From positions 1 to 64,000 of the forward strand of contig NZ_JAQIVH010000005.1 in NCBI RefSeq assembly GCF_028746185.1: DNA of 64,000 nt, in the 5' to 3' direction. The first letter of the stretch is position 1; each line of letters begins with the position of its first letter. The position numbers were made by a program, and so were the translations under genes. The notes under the pieces are model-generated. The model had not been told where the DNA came from and did no database searches. It saw only the letters and a program-made list of their open reading frames with translations. Positions 44,053-52,562 of this stretch are shown here, piece by piece. The DNA comes from Paenibacillus_E qinlingensis. GTDB lineage: Bacteria; Bacillota; Bacilli; Paenibacillales; NBRC-103111.

Positions 44053-45318
44053 ATGTCGGACAAAATGAATCGTCGAGCCTTCTTAGGAATGACCGCAGCG
44101 GGGGCAGCAGGCGTTGTTTTGGGAGATTTGCTGGGGAAGGCGCAAGCCGCACTGCCAACCAATAAAGCTGCCGCTACCACAACCAATGAGACGCTGGATT
44201 TCTATGGTTCCCATCAGTCGGGAGTTGTCACTCCGGCACAAAATTTTGCTAATGTAGCGGCTTTCGATGTAACGACCAACGATGCGAAAGAACTGCAAGC
44301 ACTGTTGAAGCAGTGGACGGAGATGGCGGCATCCTTGATGGCGGGGAAACCGCTGGCTGTTGAACCTCAGGATGCGGCTTTTCCGCCAACGGATACCGGT
44401 GAGCAGCTGGGTCTTGATACAGGTAAATTAACACTTACATTTGCCGTAGGCTCTTCTCTTTTTGAAAAGGATGGCCTTGACCGTTTCGGTCTTCGATCCC
44501 GTAAACCGGCAGGATTGACTGAGATGCCAATCTTTCATAAAGATTCCTTACAGGATCAACTAACGCACGGAGACATCGTCGTGCAAGCGTGTTCTGACGA
44601 TCCGATCATCTGTTTTCATGCGATTCGCAACTTGTCTAAAGCAGCTAGGGGCGTTGCTCATTTACGTTGGCAGCAAACAGGTCAACTTGGTGTGAAGGCG
44701 CAAGGGACGAAACGGAATTTATTTGGATTTAAGGATGGTACAGCTAACCCTGCTTTACAAGATGAGTCTTTTATGAAAAACAACGTATGGATTGATTCTA
44801 ACGATAGGGATAGCGCACCGTGGTTAGCTGGCGGTACCTATATGGTTGTACGTCGCATTCATATGCGGATTGAAACGTGGGATCAACAAACTTACGCCGA
44901 TCAAGAAGAAATTATTGGCCGCCAGAAGGTTTCCGGGGCACCCATGGATGGTACAGCAGAATTCGATACGCCGCAGTTTGCCGCAGACGCCGAAGGCAAG
45001 GTAACAGCTTTAGATTCTCATATCCGTTTATCTAACCCACGTACGGGGGAGAATTCGGAGCGCGAACGGATCTTACGGCGTGGATATAATTTCATGGAAA
45101 ATCTAGACAGTGTTGGTCGAATCAATGCAGGGTTGTTGTTTGTGTGTTTCAATCGGAATATCCAAACTCAGTTCGAATCGATTCAGAAACGCTTAACGAA
45201 TCCGAAAATGCCGGATCAGATGCTGGCCTATACGGATACGACAGGCGGCGGCTATTTTGCTGTATTGCCAGGAGTTCATGCGAAGGGTGCTTATCTGGGC
45301 CAAGCTTTGTTTGAGTGA
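44053..45318 (+). CDS. efeB: EfeB-type deferrochelatase/DyP peroxidase, Tat-exported
   Basis: This 421-residue heme peroxidase has a twin-arginine signal (MNRRAFLGMTAAG) and the DyP signature GFKDGTANP with its distal Asp. The proximal His region lies in the C-terminal half. EfeB oxidises Fe(II) or releases iron from heme for EfeU. ATG at 44053 follows GAGGTG; an in-frame GTG at 44044 overlaps that site. Last gene of the Fur-controlled operon and followed by a terminator. Confidence 0.95.
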   Translation: MSDKMNRRAFLGMTAAGAAGVVLGDLLGKAQAALPTNKAAATTTNETLDFYGSHQSGVVTPAQNFANVAAFDVTTNDAKELQALLKQWTEMAASLMAGKPLAVEPQDAAFPPTDTGEQLGLDTGKLTLTFAVGSSLFEKDGLDRFGLRSRKPAGLTEMPIFHKDSLQDQLTHGDIVVQACSDDPIICFHAIRNLSKAARGVAHLRWQQTGQLGVKAQGTKRNLFGFKDGTANPALQDESFMKNNVWIDSNDRDSAPWLAGGTYMVVRRIHMRIETWDQQTYADQEEIIGRQKVSGAPMDGTAEFDTPQFAADAEGKVTALDSHIRLSNPRTGENSERERILRRGYNFMENLDSVGRINAGLLFVCFNRNIQTQFESIQKRLTNPKMPDQMLAYTDTTGGGYFAVLPGVHAKGAYLGQALFE

Positions 45319-45331
45319 AATAAGGTTGAAA

Positions 45332-45388
45332 GAGCAGGGTTGTTCCGCGAGTAGCGTGATCTACTTGGGTGACTGCCCTGTTTTTTTG
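45332..45388 (+). terminator. Rho-independent terminator after efeB
   Basis: GCAGGGT pairs across GTAG/CTAC inner pairs with ACTGCCCTG, followed by seven T. The inner stem is bulged. Confidence 0.75.
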
Positions 45389-45529
45389 TTAGCAAGACCG
45401 TTATAATCGAATTTTCCTGCGCATCAAATTGACTTTCCTAAACATTTCCTCCACAATGATGAAGGAATAGGCCAATTTGGCCTTATTTCGGTCATTTTAA
45501 GCATTTTGAAGGAAGTAAAGGAGACGACT

Positions 45530-46858
45530 ATGAAAACAACTTCACATATGGTAGAAAAAGAAATTGACGACAGAGCGGTGCTCGTTAGTTTGATTACACA
45601 GAAGCAAAAGAAGAATGAGCTGCTGGCCGAATATTCGTTGCAAGAGCTTGTGAAGCTGGCTGAAACTGCTGGCGTACAGGTGCTGGAGACGATGACACAG
45701 AACAAAGAAGCTAAGGATACCAAATGGTTTATTGGGAAAGGGAAAGTCGAAGAGTTAAAGTTGATGCTGGAAGAGCTTGGTGGCAATACAGCAATCTTCG
45801 ATCAAGAGCTCTCAGGTGCACAAGTTCGTAATCTGGAAGCAGCGCTTGATGTGAAAATTATTGATCGTACGCAGCTCATTCTGGATATTTTCGCACAGCG
45901 TGCCAAAACGCGTGAAGGGATTATTCAAGTTGAACTGGCACAGCTAAGTTATCTCTTACCGAGACTCTCAGGGCAAGGCAAAAACTTATCGCGTTTGGGT
46001 GGCGGTATCGGTACTAGAGGACCAGGGGAATCGAAGCTTGAAACGGACCGTCGGCATATCCGCGGGAGAATTGATGAACTGAAAGCGCAATTGGAAGAAG
46101 TGGTTCGTCATCGAACTTTGCATCGGGAACGCCGCAAGAAAAGTGGTGTATTTCAAGTAGCGTTAGTTGGGTATACCAATGCAGGGAAATCTACGTTATT
46201 GAAACAATTAACACAAGCAGACGTCTATATTGAAAATCAACTTTTCGCAACCCTAGATCCGACGTCCCGGACAATGACATTGCCAAGCGGCAAGGAAATC
46301 GTTCTCACAGATACGGTAGGCTTTATTCAAAATCTACCCCATGATCTAGTCGCTTCGTTCCGTGCTACGTTAGAAGAGGCGAATGAGGCAGATTTGATTC
46401 TCCATGTGGTGGATAGCTCCACGGATATGCGGGGCGAGCAAATGCGTGTTGTTGGAGAGGTGCTGGAACAGTTGGGCGCCCATCAGAAGGAACAGATTAC
46501 TGTCTTCAACAAAATTGATCTTATCTCCAAAGAAGAGCGGGAATTGCTAACTGACCAAGGTGAGTTCATGAAAGTGAGTGCATACACACCTGAGGATTTA
46601 GAACATCTTCGTAATACGATCGAAGGTAAACTGATGGGTGATAGCAAAGAATTCCGCATTCCAGCCAATAAAGGGGATGTCATTGCCCTCATGTATCGTA
46701 TTGGTGAGGTACTTGAGACCGATGTGGATGGGGAAGACATGATCTTCAAGGTTCGTGTGAACAAGGAGGATTATGTGAAGCAGGCTTATTTGTTGGTAGA
46801 TTATGATCAATCTTCAGCGAAGCCAGAGCAGGATGAGAACGAGGGAGAGAGCAACTAA
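45530..46858 (+). CDS. hflX: Ribosome-associated GTPase HflX (YnbA)
   Basis: This 442-residue GTPase binds and splits stalled 70S ribosomes. It has the HflX N-terminal domain, the GIGTRGPGESKLE glycine-rich linker, G1 GYTNAGKST, G3 DTVGFI and G4 NKID, and a C-terminal domain. The start at 45530 lies after AAAGGAGACGACT; an upstream TTG at 45506 has no site. AGGCCAATTTGGCCT, a perfect palindrome at about 45470-45484, lies in the upstream region. The stop is one base before ynbB, as in Bacillus order. Confidence 0.95.
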   Translation: MKTTSHMVEKEIDDRAVLVSLITQKQKKNELLAEYSLQELVKLAETAGVQVLETMTQNKEAKDTKWFIGKGKVEELKLMLEELGGNTAIFDQELSGAQVRNLEAALDVKIIDRTQLILDIFAQRAKTREGIIQVELAQLSYLLPRLSGQGKNLSRLGGGIGTRGPGESKLETDRRHIRGRIDELKAQLEEVVRHRTLHRERRKKSGVFQVALVGYTNAGKSTLLKQLTQADVYIENQLFATLDPTSRTMTLPSGKEIVLTDTVGFIQNLPHDLVASFRATLEEANEADLILHVVDSSTDMRGEQMRVVGEVLEQLGAHQKEQITVFNKIDLISKEERELLTDQGEFMKVSAYTPEDLEHLRNTIEGKLMGDSKEFRIPANKGDVIALMYRIGEVLETDVDGEDMIFKVRVNKEDYVKQAYLLVDYDQSSAKPEQDENEGESN

Positions 46859-46859
46859 G

Positions 46860-48110
46860 ATGCATTTCGGGGAACAAGTAATGGCTAGAATGGAGAGGGC
46901 GGAACAGCGAGTAGAGAGCGCTTTTCGTCAAATTGAGAAAACGATCGATCTTAATCAATGGAAGGTCATTCGTGCTTTCCAGACACATAAAGTAAGTGAT
47001 TATCATTTTGCTTCTTCAACGGGTTATGGCTACAATGATCGAGGCAGAGAAGTGCTTGATCTTGTCTATGCAGATGCAATGGGAGCAGAAACAGCACTTG
47101 TTCGCCCCCACTTTGTATCGGGCACACATACCATAGGTACCGCTTTGTTCGGCGTTTTGCGTCCTGGCGAACATCTACTTTACATCACAGGTAAGCCCTA
47201 TGATACGTTGCACAAGGTCATTGGCAAGCCTGGCGACGGCACAGGCTCCCTACAAGACTTCGGCATCGGCTACAGTGAAGTCGCACTGCTAGAGGACGGT
47301 TCGCCGGATTGGACGGCAATCACGACAGCGATCCAGCCGAACACGAAGGTGATCGGCATCCAACGTTCACGCGGCTATTCCTGGCGGCCGTCGTTCACAG
47401 TTGAGCAAATCGGGGAGATGGTCCGATTTGTCAAAGAAATCAACCCAGAGCTCATTGTCTTCGTGGACAATTGCTATGGTGAATTCACAGAGCCGCAGGA
47501 GCCGACGCAGGTTGGCGTCGATCTGATGGCCGGCTCGCTGATCAAAAACCCCGGCGGCGGCATCGCCCCTTCGGGCGGCTATATCGCCGGGCGACGCGAC
47601 CTCGTGGAGCTCGCCGCGTACAGATTGACCGCCCCCGGAATCGGGGGCGAGGTCGGAGCCATGCTCGGCGCGACGCGAGCGATGTTTCAAGGGCTATTCC
47701 TTGCCCCGCATCTGGTGGGGCAGGCCGTCAAGGGCTCGGTCTTCGCGGCAGCGATATTTGAAGACCTCGGTTTTGTCAGCTCCCCGCGCTGGGATGCGCA
47801 GCGAACGGACTTGATTCAAGCGATCCGCTTCACGTCGGCGGAGCATTTGATTACTTTCGTGCAAGGCATTCAAAAGGCGTCTGCTGTCGATTCACATGTC
47901 GTACCCGAGCCTTGGGACATGCCTGGGTATGAGAATCCTGTTATCATGGCAGCAGGGACGTTCATTCAAGGTGGCAGCTTAGAACTGTCTGCGGATGCTC
48001 CAATTCGTGAGCCATTTATTGCATATATGCAAGGTGGCTTGACCTACTCACATTGCAAGTTAGGTGTACTAACGGCCATCCAACATATGGAAGACAAGGG
48101 ATTACTGTGA
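46860..48110 (+). CDS. YnbB-like PLP-dependent methionine gamma-lyase family protein
   Basis: This 416-residue fold-type I PLP protein belongs to the family annotated as aluminium-resistance or methionine gamma-lyase-like (B. subtilis YnbB). The cofactor lysine lies in AGSLIKNPGGGIAPSGGYIAG (part-quoted as GSLIKNPGGG). The substrate is unproven. The start at 46860 overlaps the hflX stop region; GGGAGAG lies upstream. The middle of the gene (about 47.2-47.85 kb) looks distinctly GC-rich compared with both ends. The order hflX-ynbB-glnR-glnA matches B. subtilis. Confidence 0.9.
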   Translation: MHFGEQVMARMERAEQRVESAFRQIEKTIDLNQWKVIRAFQTHKVSDYHFASSTGYGYNDRGREVLDLVYADAMGAETALVRPHFVSGTHTIGTALFGVLRPGEHLLYITGKPYDTLHKVIGKPGDGTGSLQDFGIGYSEVALLEDGSPDWTAITTAIQPNTKVIGIQRSRGYSWRPSFTVEQIGEMVRFVKEINPELIVFVDNCYGEFTEPQEPTQVGVDLMAGSLIKNPGGGIAPSGGYIAGRRDLVELAAYRLTAPGIGGEVGAMLGATRAMFQGLFLAPHLVGQAVKGSVFAAAIFEDLGFVSSPRWDAQRTDLIQAIRFTSAEHLITFVQGIQKASAVDSHVVPEPWDMPGYENPVIMAAGTFIQGGSLELSADAPIREPFIAYMQGGLTYSHCKLGVLTAIQHMEDKGLL

Positions 48111-48120
48111 AAAATTAAAC

Positions 48121-48170
48121 TGTGAACAAACCTGACACTCCTTGACACGTTTTTGTTAGAAAGGTACAAT
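48121..48170 (+). promoter_or_regulatory. glnRA promoter with GlnR box
   Basis: TGTGAACAAACCTGACA (48121-48137) is an exact match to the GlnR/TnrA box TGTNA-N7-TNACA. Four bases later comes TTGACA (48142-48147), a 17-base spacer and TACAAT (48165-48170). A second possible half site starts at TGACACG but is degenerate. This arrangement resembles the autoregulated glnRA promoter of B. subtilis. Confidence 0.88.
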
Positions 48171-48205
48171 GAGAATGAGGTACTTACTGACCAGGAGTGA
48201 TTAGC

Positions 48206-48616
48206 ATGAGTGATGAAATACGTAGAAATATGGCGTTATTCCCCATTGGGATCGTCATGAAGCTGACAGATTTAACAGCACGACAAATTCGTTACTATGA
48301 GCAACACGAGTTAATTATCCCAGCTAGAACAGCTGGAAATCAACGGCTCTATTCGTTTAATGACGTGGAACGTCTTCTTGAAATTAAAGATTTGATTGAA
48401 AAAGGTGTGAACATTGCGGGTATCAAGCAAGTTCTTATTCCTGTGGATAAGGACTCAGAGGATGCAACAATTCTAAACGAGCACACCGAAGTGAAACGGA
48501 AAGAATTAACTGACTCTCAATTGCACAAAATGCTTAAGCAACAATTGATTGGCGGGGGCAAACGTCCGGATCAAGTTTCCTTAATTCAAGGACAGTTGTC
48601 CAGATTTTACAAGTAA
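48206..48616 (+). CDS. glnR: Glutamine synthetase repressor GlnR (MerR family)
   Basis: This 136-residue regulator represses glnRA in nitrogen excess. The MerR helix-turn-helix is clear (MKLTDLTARQIRYYEQHELI, then RLYSFNDVERLLEIK). The C-terminal tail (KRPDQVSLIQGQLSRFYK) is the segment that senses feedback-inhibited glutamine synthetase in Bacillus. ATG at 48206 follows AGGAG. It is co-transcribed with glnA, 44 bases on. Confidence 0.96.
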   Translation: MSDEIRRNMALFPIGIVMKLTDLTARQIRYYEQHELIIPARTAGNQRLYSFNDVERLLEIKDLIEKGVNIAGIKQVLIPVDKDSEDATILNEHTEVKRKELTDSQLHKMLKQQLIGGGKRPDQVSLIQGQLSRFYK

Positions 48617-48660
48617 AGTCGGTTGTTAAATCGCTTAACATTTGAGAGGAGAATGCACAC

Positions 48661-50001
48661 GTGAGCTATAACATTAACTATTCCAAAGAAGATATTCTTC
48701 GCATTGCTAAAGCTGAAAACGTTCGCTTTATCCGTTTGCAATTCACAGACTTGATGGGAAGTATTAAGAACGTTGAAATTCCTTTGAGCCAACTTGAGAA
48801 AGCGCTTGATAATAAAATGATGTTCGATGGCTCTTCCATCGAAGGCTATGTGCGAATAGAAGAATCGGATATGTATTTATATCCAGATCTAGATACATGG
48901 GTTATTTTCCCATGGGTAACGGAAAGCAAAGTCGCTCGTTTGATCTGCGATATCTATATGCCAGACGGTACTCCGTTCCCTGGAGATCCGCGTGCGATTT
49001 TGAAAAATGCGTTGAAGCATGCAGAAGATATGGGTTACACAGCAATGAATGTTGGACCTGAGCCGGAATTCTTCTTATTTAAAACAGATGAAAAGGGCAA
49101 CCCAACAACTGAATTGAATGACCAAGGTGGTTATTTTGATTTGGCGCCAATGGATCTTGGGGAAAACTGTCGTCGTGATATCGTACTTACGCTAGAAGAA
49201 ATGGGCTTTGAAATTGAAGCTTCTCACCATGAAGTAGCGCCAGGACAACACGAAATCGACTTTAAATATGCAGATGCGATTAAAGCGGCTGACCAAATTC
49301 AAACCTTCAAACTGGTTGTGAAAACAGTAGCTAGACAGCATGGTTTGCACGCAACATTTATGCCGAAGCCATTGTTCGGAATGAATGGTTCTGGTATGCA
49401 TTGTCACCAATCCTTGTTCAAAGGTGAGACGAATGCATTCTACGATGAGAGTGACAAGTTAGGCCTAAGCACGGTTGCAAGACAATATATGGCTGGTGTA
49501 CTTCGTCATGCGCGTTCGTTCGCTGCAATTACGAACCCAACTGTTAACTCATACAAACGTCTAGTTCCTGGTTATGAAGCACCATGCTATGTAGCTTGGT
49601 CTGCTAGTAACCGTAGTCCAATGATTCGGATTCCTGCTTCCCGCGGTTTAAGTACACGTGTTGAAGTTCGTAACCCGGATCCAGCAGCTAATCCTTACCT
49701 AGCACTAGCTGTTATGCTTGCGGCTGGTTTGGATGGTATTAAGAACAAAATGCAACTTCCTCCGCCAACAGATCGCAACATTTATGTGATGACGGAAGAA
49801 GAGCGCGAAGCTGAAGGCATTCCAAGCTTGCCTCTTAACTTGAAACAAGCTCTAGACGAATTGCTTCGTGACGATGTTGTCTGCGACACACTTGGTGAAC
49901 ATGCTCTCGCGCATTTCTATGAGTTGAAAGAAATTGAGTGGGACATGTATAGAACGCAAGTTCACCAATGGGAGAGAGATCAGTATCTGTCTCTGTACTA
50001 A
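48661..50001 (+). CDS. glnA: Glutamine synthetase type I-alpha GlnA
   Basis: This 446-residue ATP-dependent enzyme makes glutamine from glutamate and ammonia. Motifs are MFDGSSIEGYVRIEESDM, GMNGSGMHCHQSLF and NPTVNSYKRLVPGYEAP. The length without the C-terminal adenylylation loop marks the GSI-alpha (Gram-positive) form, regulated by feedback and by complex formation with GlnR. The start is GTG at 48661 after GAGAGGAGAATGC. A terminator follows. Confidence 0.98.
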   Translation: MSYNINYSKEDILRIAKAENVRFIRLQFTDLMGSIKNVEIPLSQLEKALDNKMMFDGSSIEGYVRIEESDMYLYPDLDTWVIFPWVTESKVARLICDIYMPDGTPFPGDPRAILKNALKHAEDMGYTAMNVGPEPEFFLFKTDEKGNPTTELNDQGGYFDLAPMDLGENCRRDIVLTLEEMGFEIEASHHEVAPGQHEIDFKYADAIKAADQIQTFKLVVKTVARQHGLHATFMPKPLFGMNGSGMHCHQSLFKGETNAFYDESDKLGLSTVARQYMAGVLRHARSFAAITNPTVNSYKRLVPGYEAPCYVAWSASNRSPMIRIPASRGLSTRVEVRNPDPAANPYLALAVMLAAGLDGIKNKMQLPPPTDRNIYVMTEEEREAEGIPSLPLNLKQALDELLRDDVVCDTLGEHALAHFYELKEIEWDMYRTQVHQWERDQYLSLY

Positions 50002-50010
50002 TATGAATGA

Positions 50011-50047
50011 AACCCTCGGCGCTGTAAGCGTTGAGGGTTTTTCTTTT
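50011..50047 (+). terminator. Rho-independent terminator after glnA
   Basis: AACCCTCGGCGC pairs with AGCGTTGAGGGTT around a TGTA-containing loop, followed by TTTCTTTTT. Confidence 0.9.
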
Positions 50048-50111
50048 TAAGCAGAATGGCGGGGGAAATTTCTGGGTGGAGGAAATATTGTGAATCTCCC
50101 GTGTTCCCAAC

Positions 50112-50304
50112 AAATAAATGGATTATATCCAGTTAAAATTATGGGTTTTCCCTTCAACCGCAGAATAGATGGATTTCCTACAGTTAGTTTTAACCATTTT
50201 ATTCGATCTGGCCAAAAGTGAGAGAATTACCTACATGTTTTCCATCTAATTCAATTTTTCGAGAAAAATCCTCGTAAATAGCTGTATATTTTCCAGTTAC
50301 TGCA
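50112..50304. repeat. Cluster of four degenerate intergenic repeats (CAGTTA word)
   Basis: The 50048-50335 interval has no gene. Four copies of a word ending in CAGTTA or CATGTT are placed at 50130, 50181, 50234 and 50294 (spacings 51, 53 and 60). Examples are ATGGATTATATCCAGTTA (a TGGAT-TAT-ATCCA dyad) and ATGGATTTCCTACAGTTA. Copies 2 and 4 are preceded by GAATAG and AAATAG, copy 3 by AAAAG. The layout matches the clusters at 1.34-1.48 kb and 16.4-16.6 kb. Confidence 0.6.
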
Positions 50305-50335
50305 TGACGAAAACATGTATATTGGAGGTGAGACA

Positions 50336-50488
50336 ATGCCAGAAGTCTCCTTATCGATTGCTGTTCTCGTTACATTGCCAACCTCTAAGGGGGTATTGTA
50401 TGATAAGAAGGACTCATACATACGTAATGCCCGTCACCCTAGTATAGAATGTGCTGATGGGCTTTTTACCGCGAAGGAGAATAATTGA
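50336..50488 (+). CDS. Small leader ORF (50 codons) upstream of the aminopeptidase
   Basis: An ATG at 50336 follows the near-perfect ribosome site GGAGGTGA with six bases spacing. The frame runs 50 codons to TGA at 50486-50488, three bases before the aminopeptidase ATG. Its 3' part contains a hairpin, GCCCGTCA with TGATGGGC then TTTTT (about 50430-50468). The peptide starts MPEVSLSIAVLVTLP and matches nothing I know. It may be a leader peptide coupled to an attenuator, or a small protein in its own right. Confidence 0.5.
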   Translation: MPEVSLSIAVLVTLPTSKGVLYDKKDSYIRNARHPSIECADGLFTAKENN

Positions 50489-50491
50489 ACT

Positions 50492-51730
50492 ATGGACAAT
50501 TTTGAACGAAATTTAGAGAAGTACGCTGAGTTAGTAATCCGGATCGGTGTTAACTTGAATAAAGGGCAAGATTTGTTGGTTGAAGCTCCTATCGAAACAT
50601 TGGATTTAACGAGACTAATTGTACAGAAAGCCTATGAGGCTGGTGCGAATTTTGTCCATGTCCATTGGCAGGATGATGTTGTTACTCGGAACAAGTTTGA
50701 TTATGCATCCGAAGCGTCAATGGATTACTACCCGGAGTGGTATACGACGATGCTCGAACGTTTTGTTGAAAATGGTGGAGCTTTACTGAACATTAAGGTG
50801 CCGAATCCGAATTTATACGAAGGCATTGATGCTAGCTTGATTTCAAGAGCTTCCAAAGCCGCATCAACGGCAAGAGCCAAATATCAGCACTATGTTCGTA
50901 CAGGTGAGTTTAGCTGGTGTTTAATTAAAGCGCCAACAGAAGCCTGGGCTTCGATCGTGTATGCAGATCTTCCGGAGGAGCAGCGTATTCCTGCGATGTG
51001 GGATGCCATTTTCAAAATCAACCGAGTATATGATGAGAATCCCGTTGCAGCTTGGCAATCTCATTTGGATACATTGAAAGCTACGCATAGCTTATTGAAT
51101 GAAAAAAGCTATAAAGCTTTGCGTTATCGAGCTACAGGTACTGATTTACGCGTCGAGTTGCCAGAAGGGCATATTTGGCTAGGTGGAGATAATGAGAATG
51201 CTCGGGGTATCCGTTATGTAGCGAATATGCCGACGGAAGAAGTGTTCACCATTCCAAACCGGACAGGTGTTAGCGGTACGGTAGCGAGTACTATGCCTTT
51301 GAATATTAATGGTGCCTTGGTGGATCGATTTACCTTTACGTTCGAAGAGGGGAAGGTTGTGGACTTCCAAGCCGAGGTTGGTTATGACCATTTGGCACGT
51401 TTACTAGATATGGATGAAGGCGCGAGGTATTTAGGTGAAGTTGCACTCGTACCGTTCGATTCCCCGATTTCCAATTTGAATCGTATATTTTACAACACAG
51501 GTATCGACGAGAATGCTTCATGTCACTTGGCTTTGGGGAGCTGCTATCCCATTAATTTGAAGGATGGTACTAAGTTGTCGAATGCAGAGTTGAAGGCTCG
51601 CGGTGGGAATAGCTCCTTGATTCATGTGGACTTCATGATTGGTTCTGCGGAGCTTGAGATCGACGGGGAACTAGCTGATGGGACGATCGAGCCGATCTTC
51701 CGTGCGGGGAACTGGGTTTTGACGTTTTAA
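50492..51730 (+). CDS. M29 family aminopeptidase (AmpS/PepS-like)
   Basis: This 412-residue metallo-aminopeptidase removes N-terminal residues from peptides. Family blocks are visible: RVELPEGHIWLGGDN, the metal-ligand region GYDHLARLLDMDEGARYLGEVALVP, IDENASCHLALGSCY and SSLIHVDFMIG with its HxD ligands. Length fits AmpS. AAGGAGA lies upstream of the ATG, inside the end of the 50-codon leader ORF. Transcribed without a partner and followed by a terminator. Confidence 0.93.
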   Translation: MDNFERNLEKYAELVIRIGVNLNKGQDLLVEAPIETLDLTRLIVQKAYEAGANFVHVHWQDDVVTRNKFDYASEASMDYYPEWYTTMLERFVENGGALLNIKVPNPNLYEGIDASLISRASKAASTARAKYQHYVRTGEFSWCLIKAPTEAWASIVYADLPEEQRIPAMWDAIFKINRVYDENPVAAWQSHLDTLKATHSLLNEKSYKALRYRATGTDLRVELPEGHIWLGGDNENARGIRYVANMPTEEVFTIPNRTGVSGTVASTMPLNINGALVDRFTFTFEEGKVVDFQAEVGYDHLARLLDMDEGARYLGEVALVPFDSPISNLNRIFYNTGIDENASCHLALGSCYPINLKDGTKLSNAELKARGGNSSLIHVDFMIGSAELEIDGELADGTIEPIFRAGNWVLTF

Positions 51731-51732
51731 AC

Positions 51733-51787
51733 AAAAAAAGCAAGGCTCTCAAGTGTACGCACACTGGTGAGGGCCTTGCTTTTTTTG
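51733..51787. terminator. Bidirectional rho-independent terminator
   Basis: AAAAAAAGCAAGGCTCTC pairs with GAGGGCCTTGCTTTTTTT. It serves the aminopeptidase and the convergent lexA gene. Confidence 0.9.
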
Positions 51788-51800
51788 TTTTCTACCGTTA

Positions 51801-52418
51801 TTACATATCCCGGAACAAGCCAATTACTCGTCCAAGGATTGTTACATTCTTCAATAAAATAGGTTGTAAAGCCGAGTTCTCAGGTTGAAGGCGAATATGA
51901 TCCTTTTCCTTGTAGAAACGCTTAACAGTCGCTTCATCATCTTCCGTCATCGCGACAACGATATCGCCGTTATTCGCTGTTTGTTGTTGTTTAACGATGA
52001 CATAGTCGCCATTATGAATACCAGCTTCAATCATACTGTCACCCATAATGCTAAGCATGAACACGTTGTTATCACCAACCATACTTGAAGGAAGTGGGAA
52101 ATAATCTTCGATATTCTCAGTGGCCGTAATAGGAACACCAGCCGTTACTTTACCAACAAGGGGAACACGAGCGACGGAGACTGCGAATTGAGACTCGGCA
52201 CCATCAAGCCCTAGGATTTCAATAGCACGCGGTTTGGTTGGATCTCGACGAATCATCCCTTTTTTCTCAAGACGCTCCAAATGGCCATGTACGGTAGAAC
52301 TAGAGGCTAGTCCAACAGCTTCGCCGATTTCTCGAACGGAAGGCGGGTAACCTTTATCTTTCACTTCGTTCTTAATGAATTCCATTATTGCTTGTTGACG
52401 CTGCGAAATTTTACTCAT
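51801..52418 (-). CDS. lexA: SOS repressor LexA
   Basis: This 205-residue repressor has an N-terminal winged helix (SVREIGEAVGLASSSTVHGHL) and a self-cleaving S24 domain. The cleavage bond is A93-G94 in KVTAGVP. The catalytic pair is S128 in GDSMIEAG and K166 in EATVKRF. RecA filaments trigger autocleavage after DNA damage. It is divergent from yneA, and the shared region carries four SOS boxes, two of them on the lexA promoter. Confidence 0.98.
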   Translation of the reverse strand: MSKISQRQQAIMEFIKNEVKDKGYPPSVREIGEAVGLASSSTVHGHLERLEKKGMIRRDPTKPRAIEILGLDGAESQFAVSVARVPLVGKVTAGVPITATENIEDYFPLPSSMVGDNNVFMLSIMGDSMIEAGIHNGDYVIVKQQQTANNGDIVVAMTEDDEATVKRFYKEKDHIRLQPENSALQPILLKNVTILGRVIGLFRDM

Positions 52419-52453
52419 AAGATATCACTCCAATACTGGGAATCATTACCCAA

Positions 52454-52493
52454 AGTATAACATAGAACCCGAGTTCGTACAAACATAAGTTCG
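52454..52493 (-). promoter_or_regulatory. lexA promoter with two LexA boxes
   Basis: On the minus strand, TTGTAC (52482-52477) and TATACT (52459-52454) are 17 bases apart. AGAACCCGAGTTCG (52464-52477) fills the spacer, and CAAACATAAGTTCG (52480-52493) overlaps the -35. Both are near matches to CGAACRNRYGTTYG, so lexA is autoregulated. Confidence 0.85.
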
Positions 52494-52501
52494 AGAAATG
52501 G

Positions 52502-52550
52502 TTGACTCAAACATGTGTTCGTGTTATTCTAATACCAGAACAAATGTTTG
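52502..52550 (+). promoter_or_regulatory. yneA promoter with two LexA boxes
   Basis: TTGACT (52502-52507) and TATTCT (52525-52530) are 17 bases apart. CAAACATGTGTTCG (52508-52521), a full consensus SOS box on the reverse strand, fills the spacer. AGAACAAATGTTTG (52537-52550) lies at the start of the transcript, one base off consensus. Confidence 0.9.
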
Positions 52551-52562
52551 GGGGATGATTTT

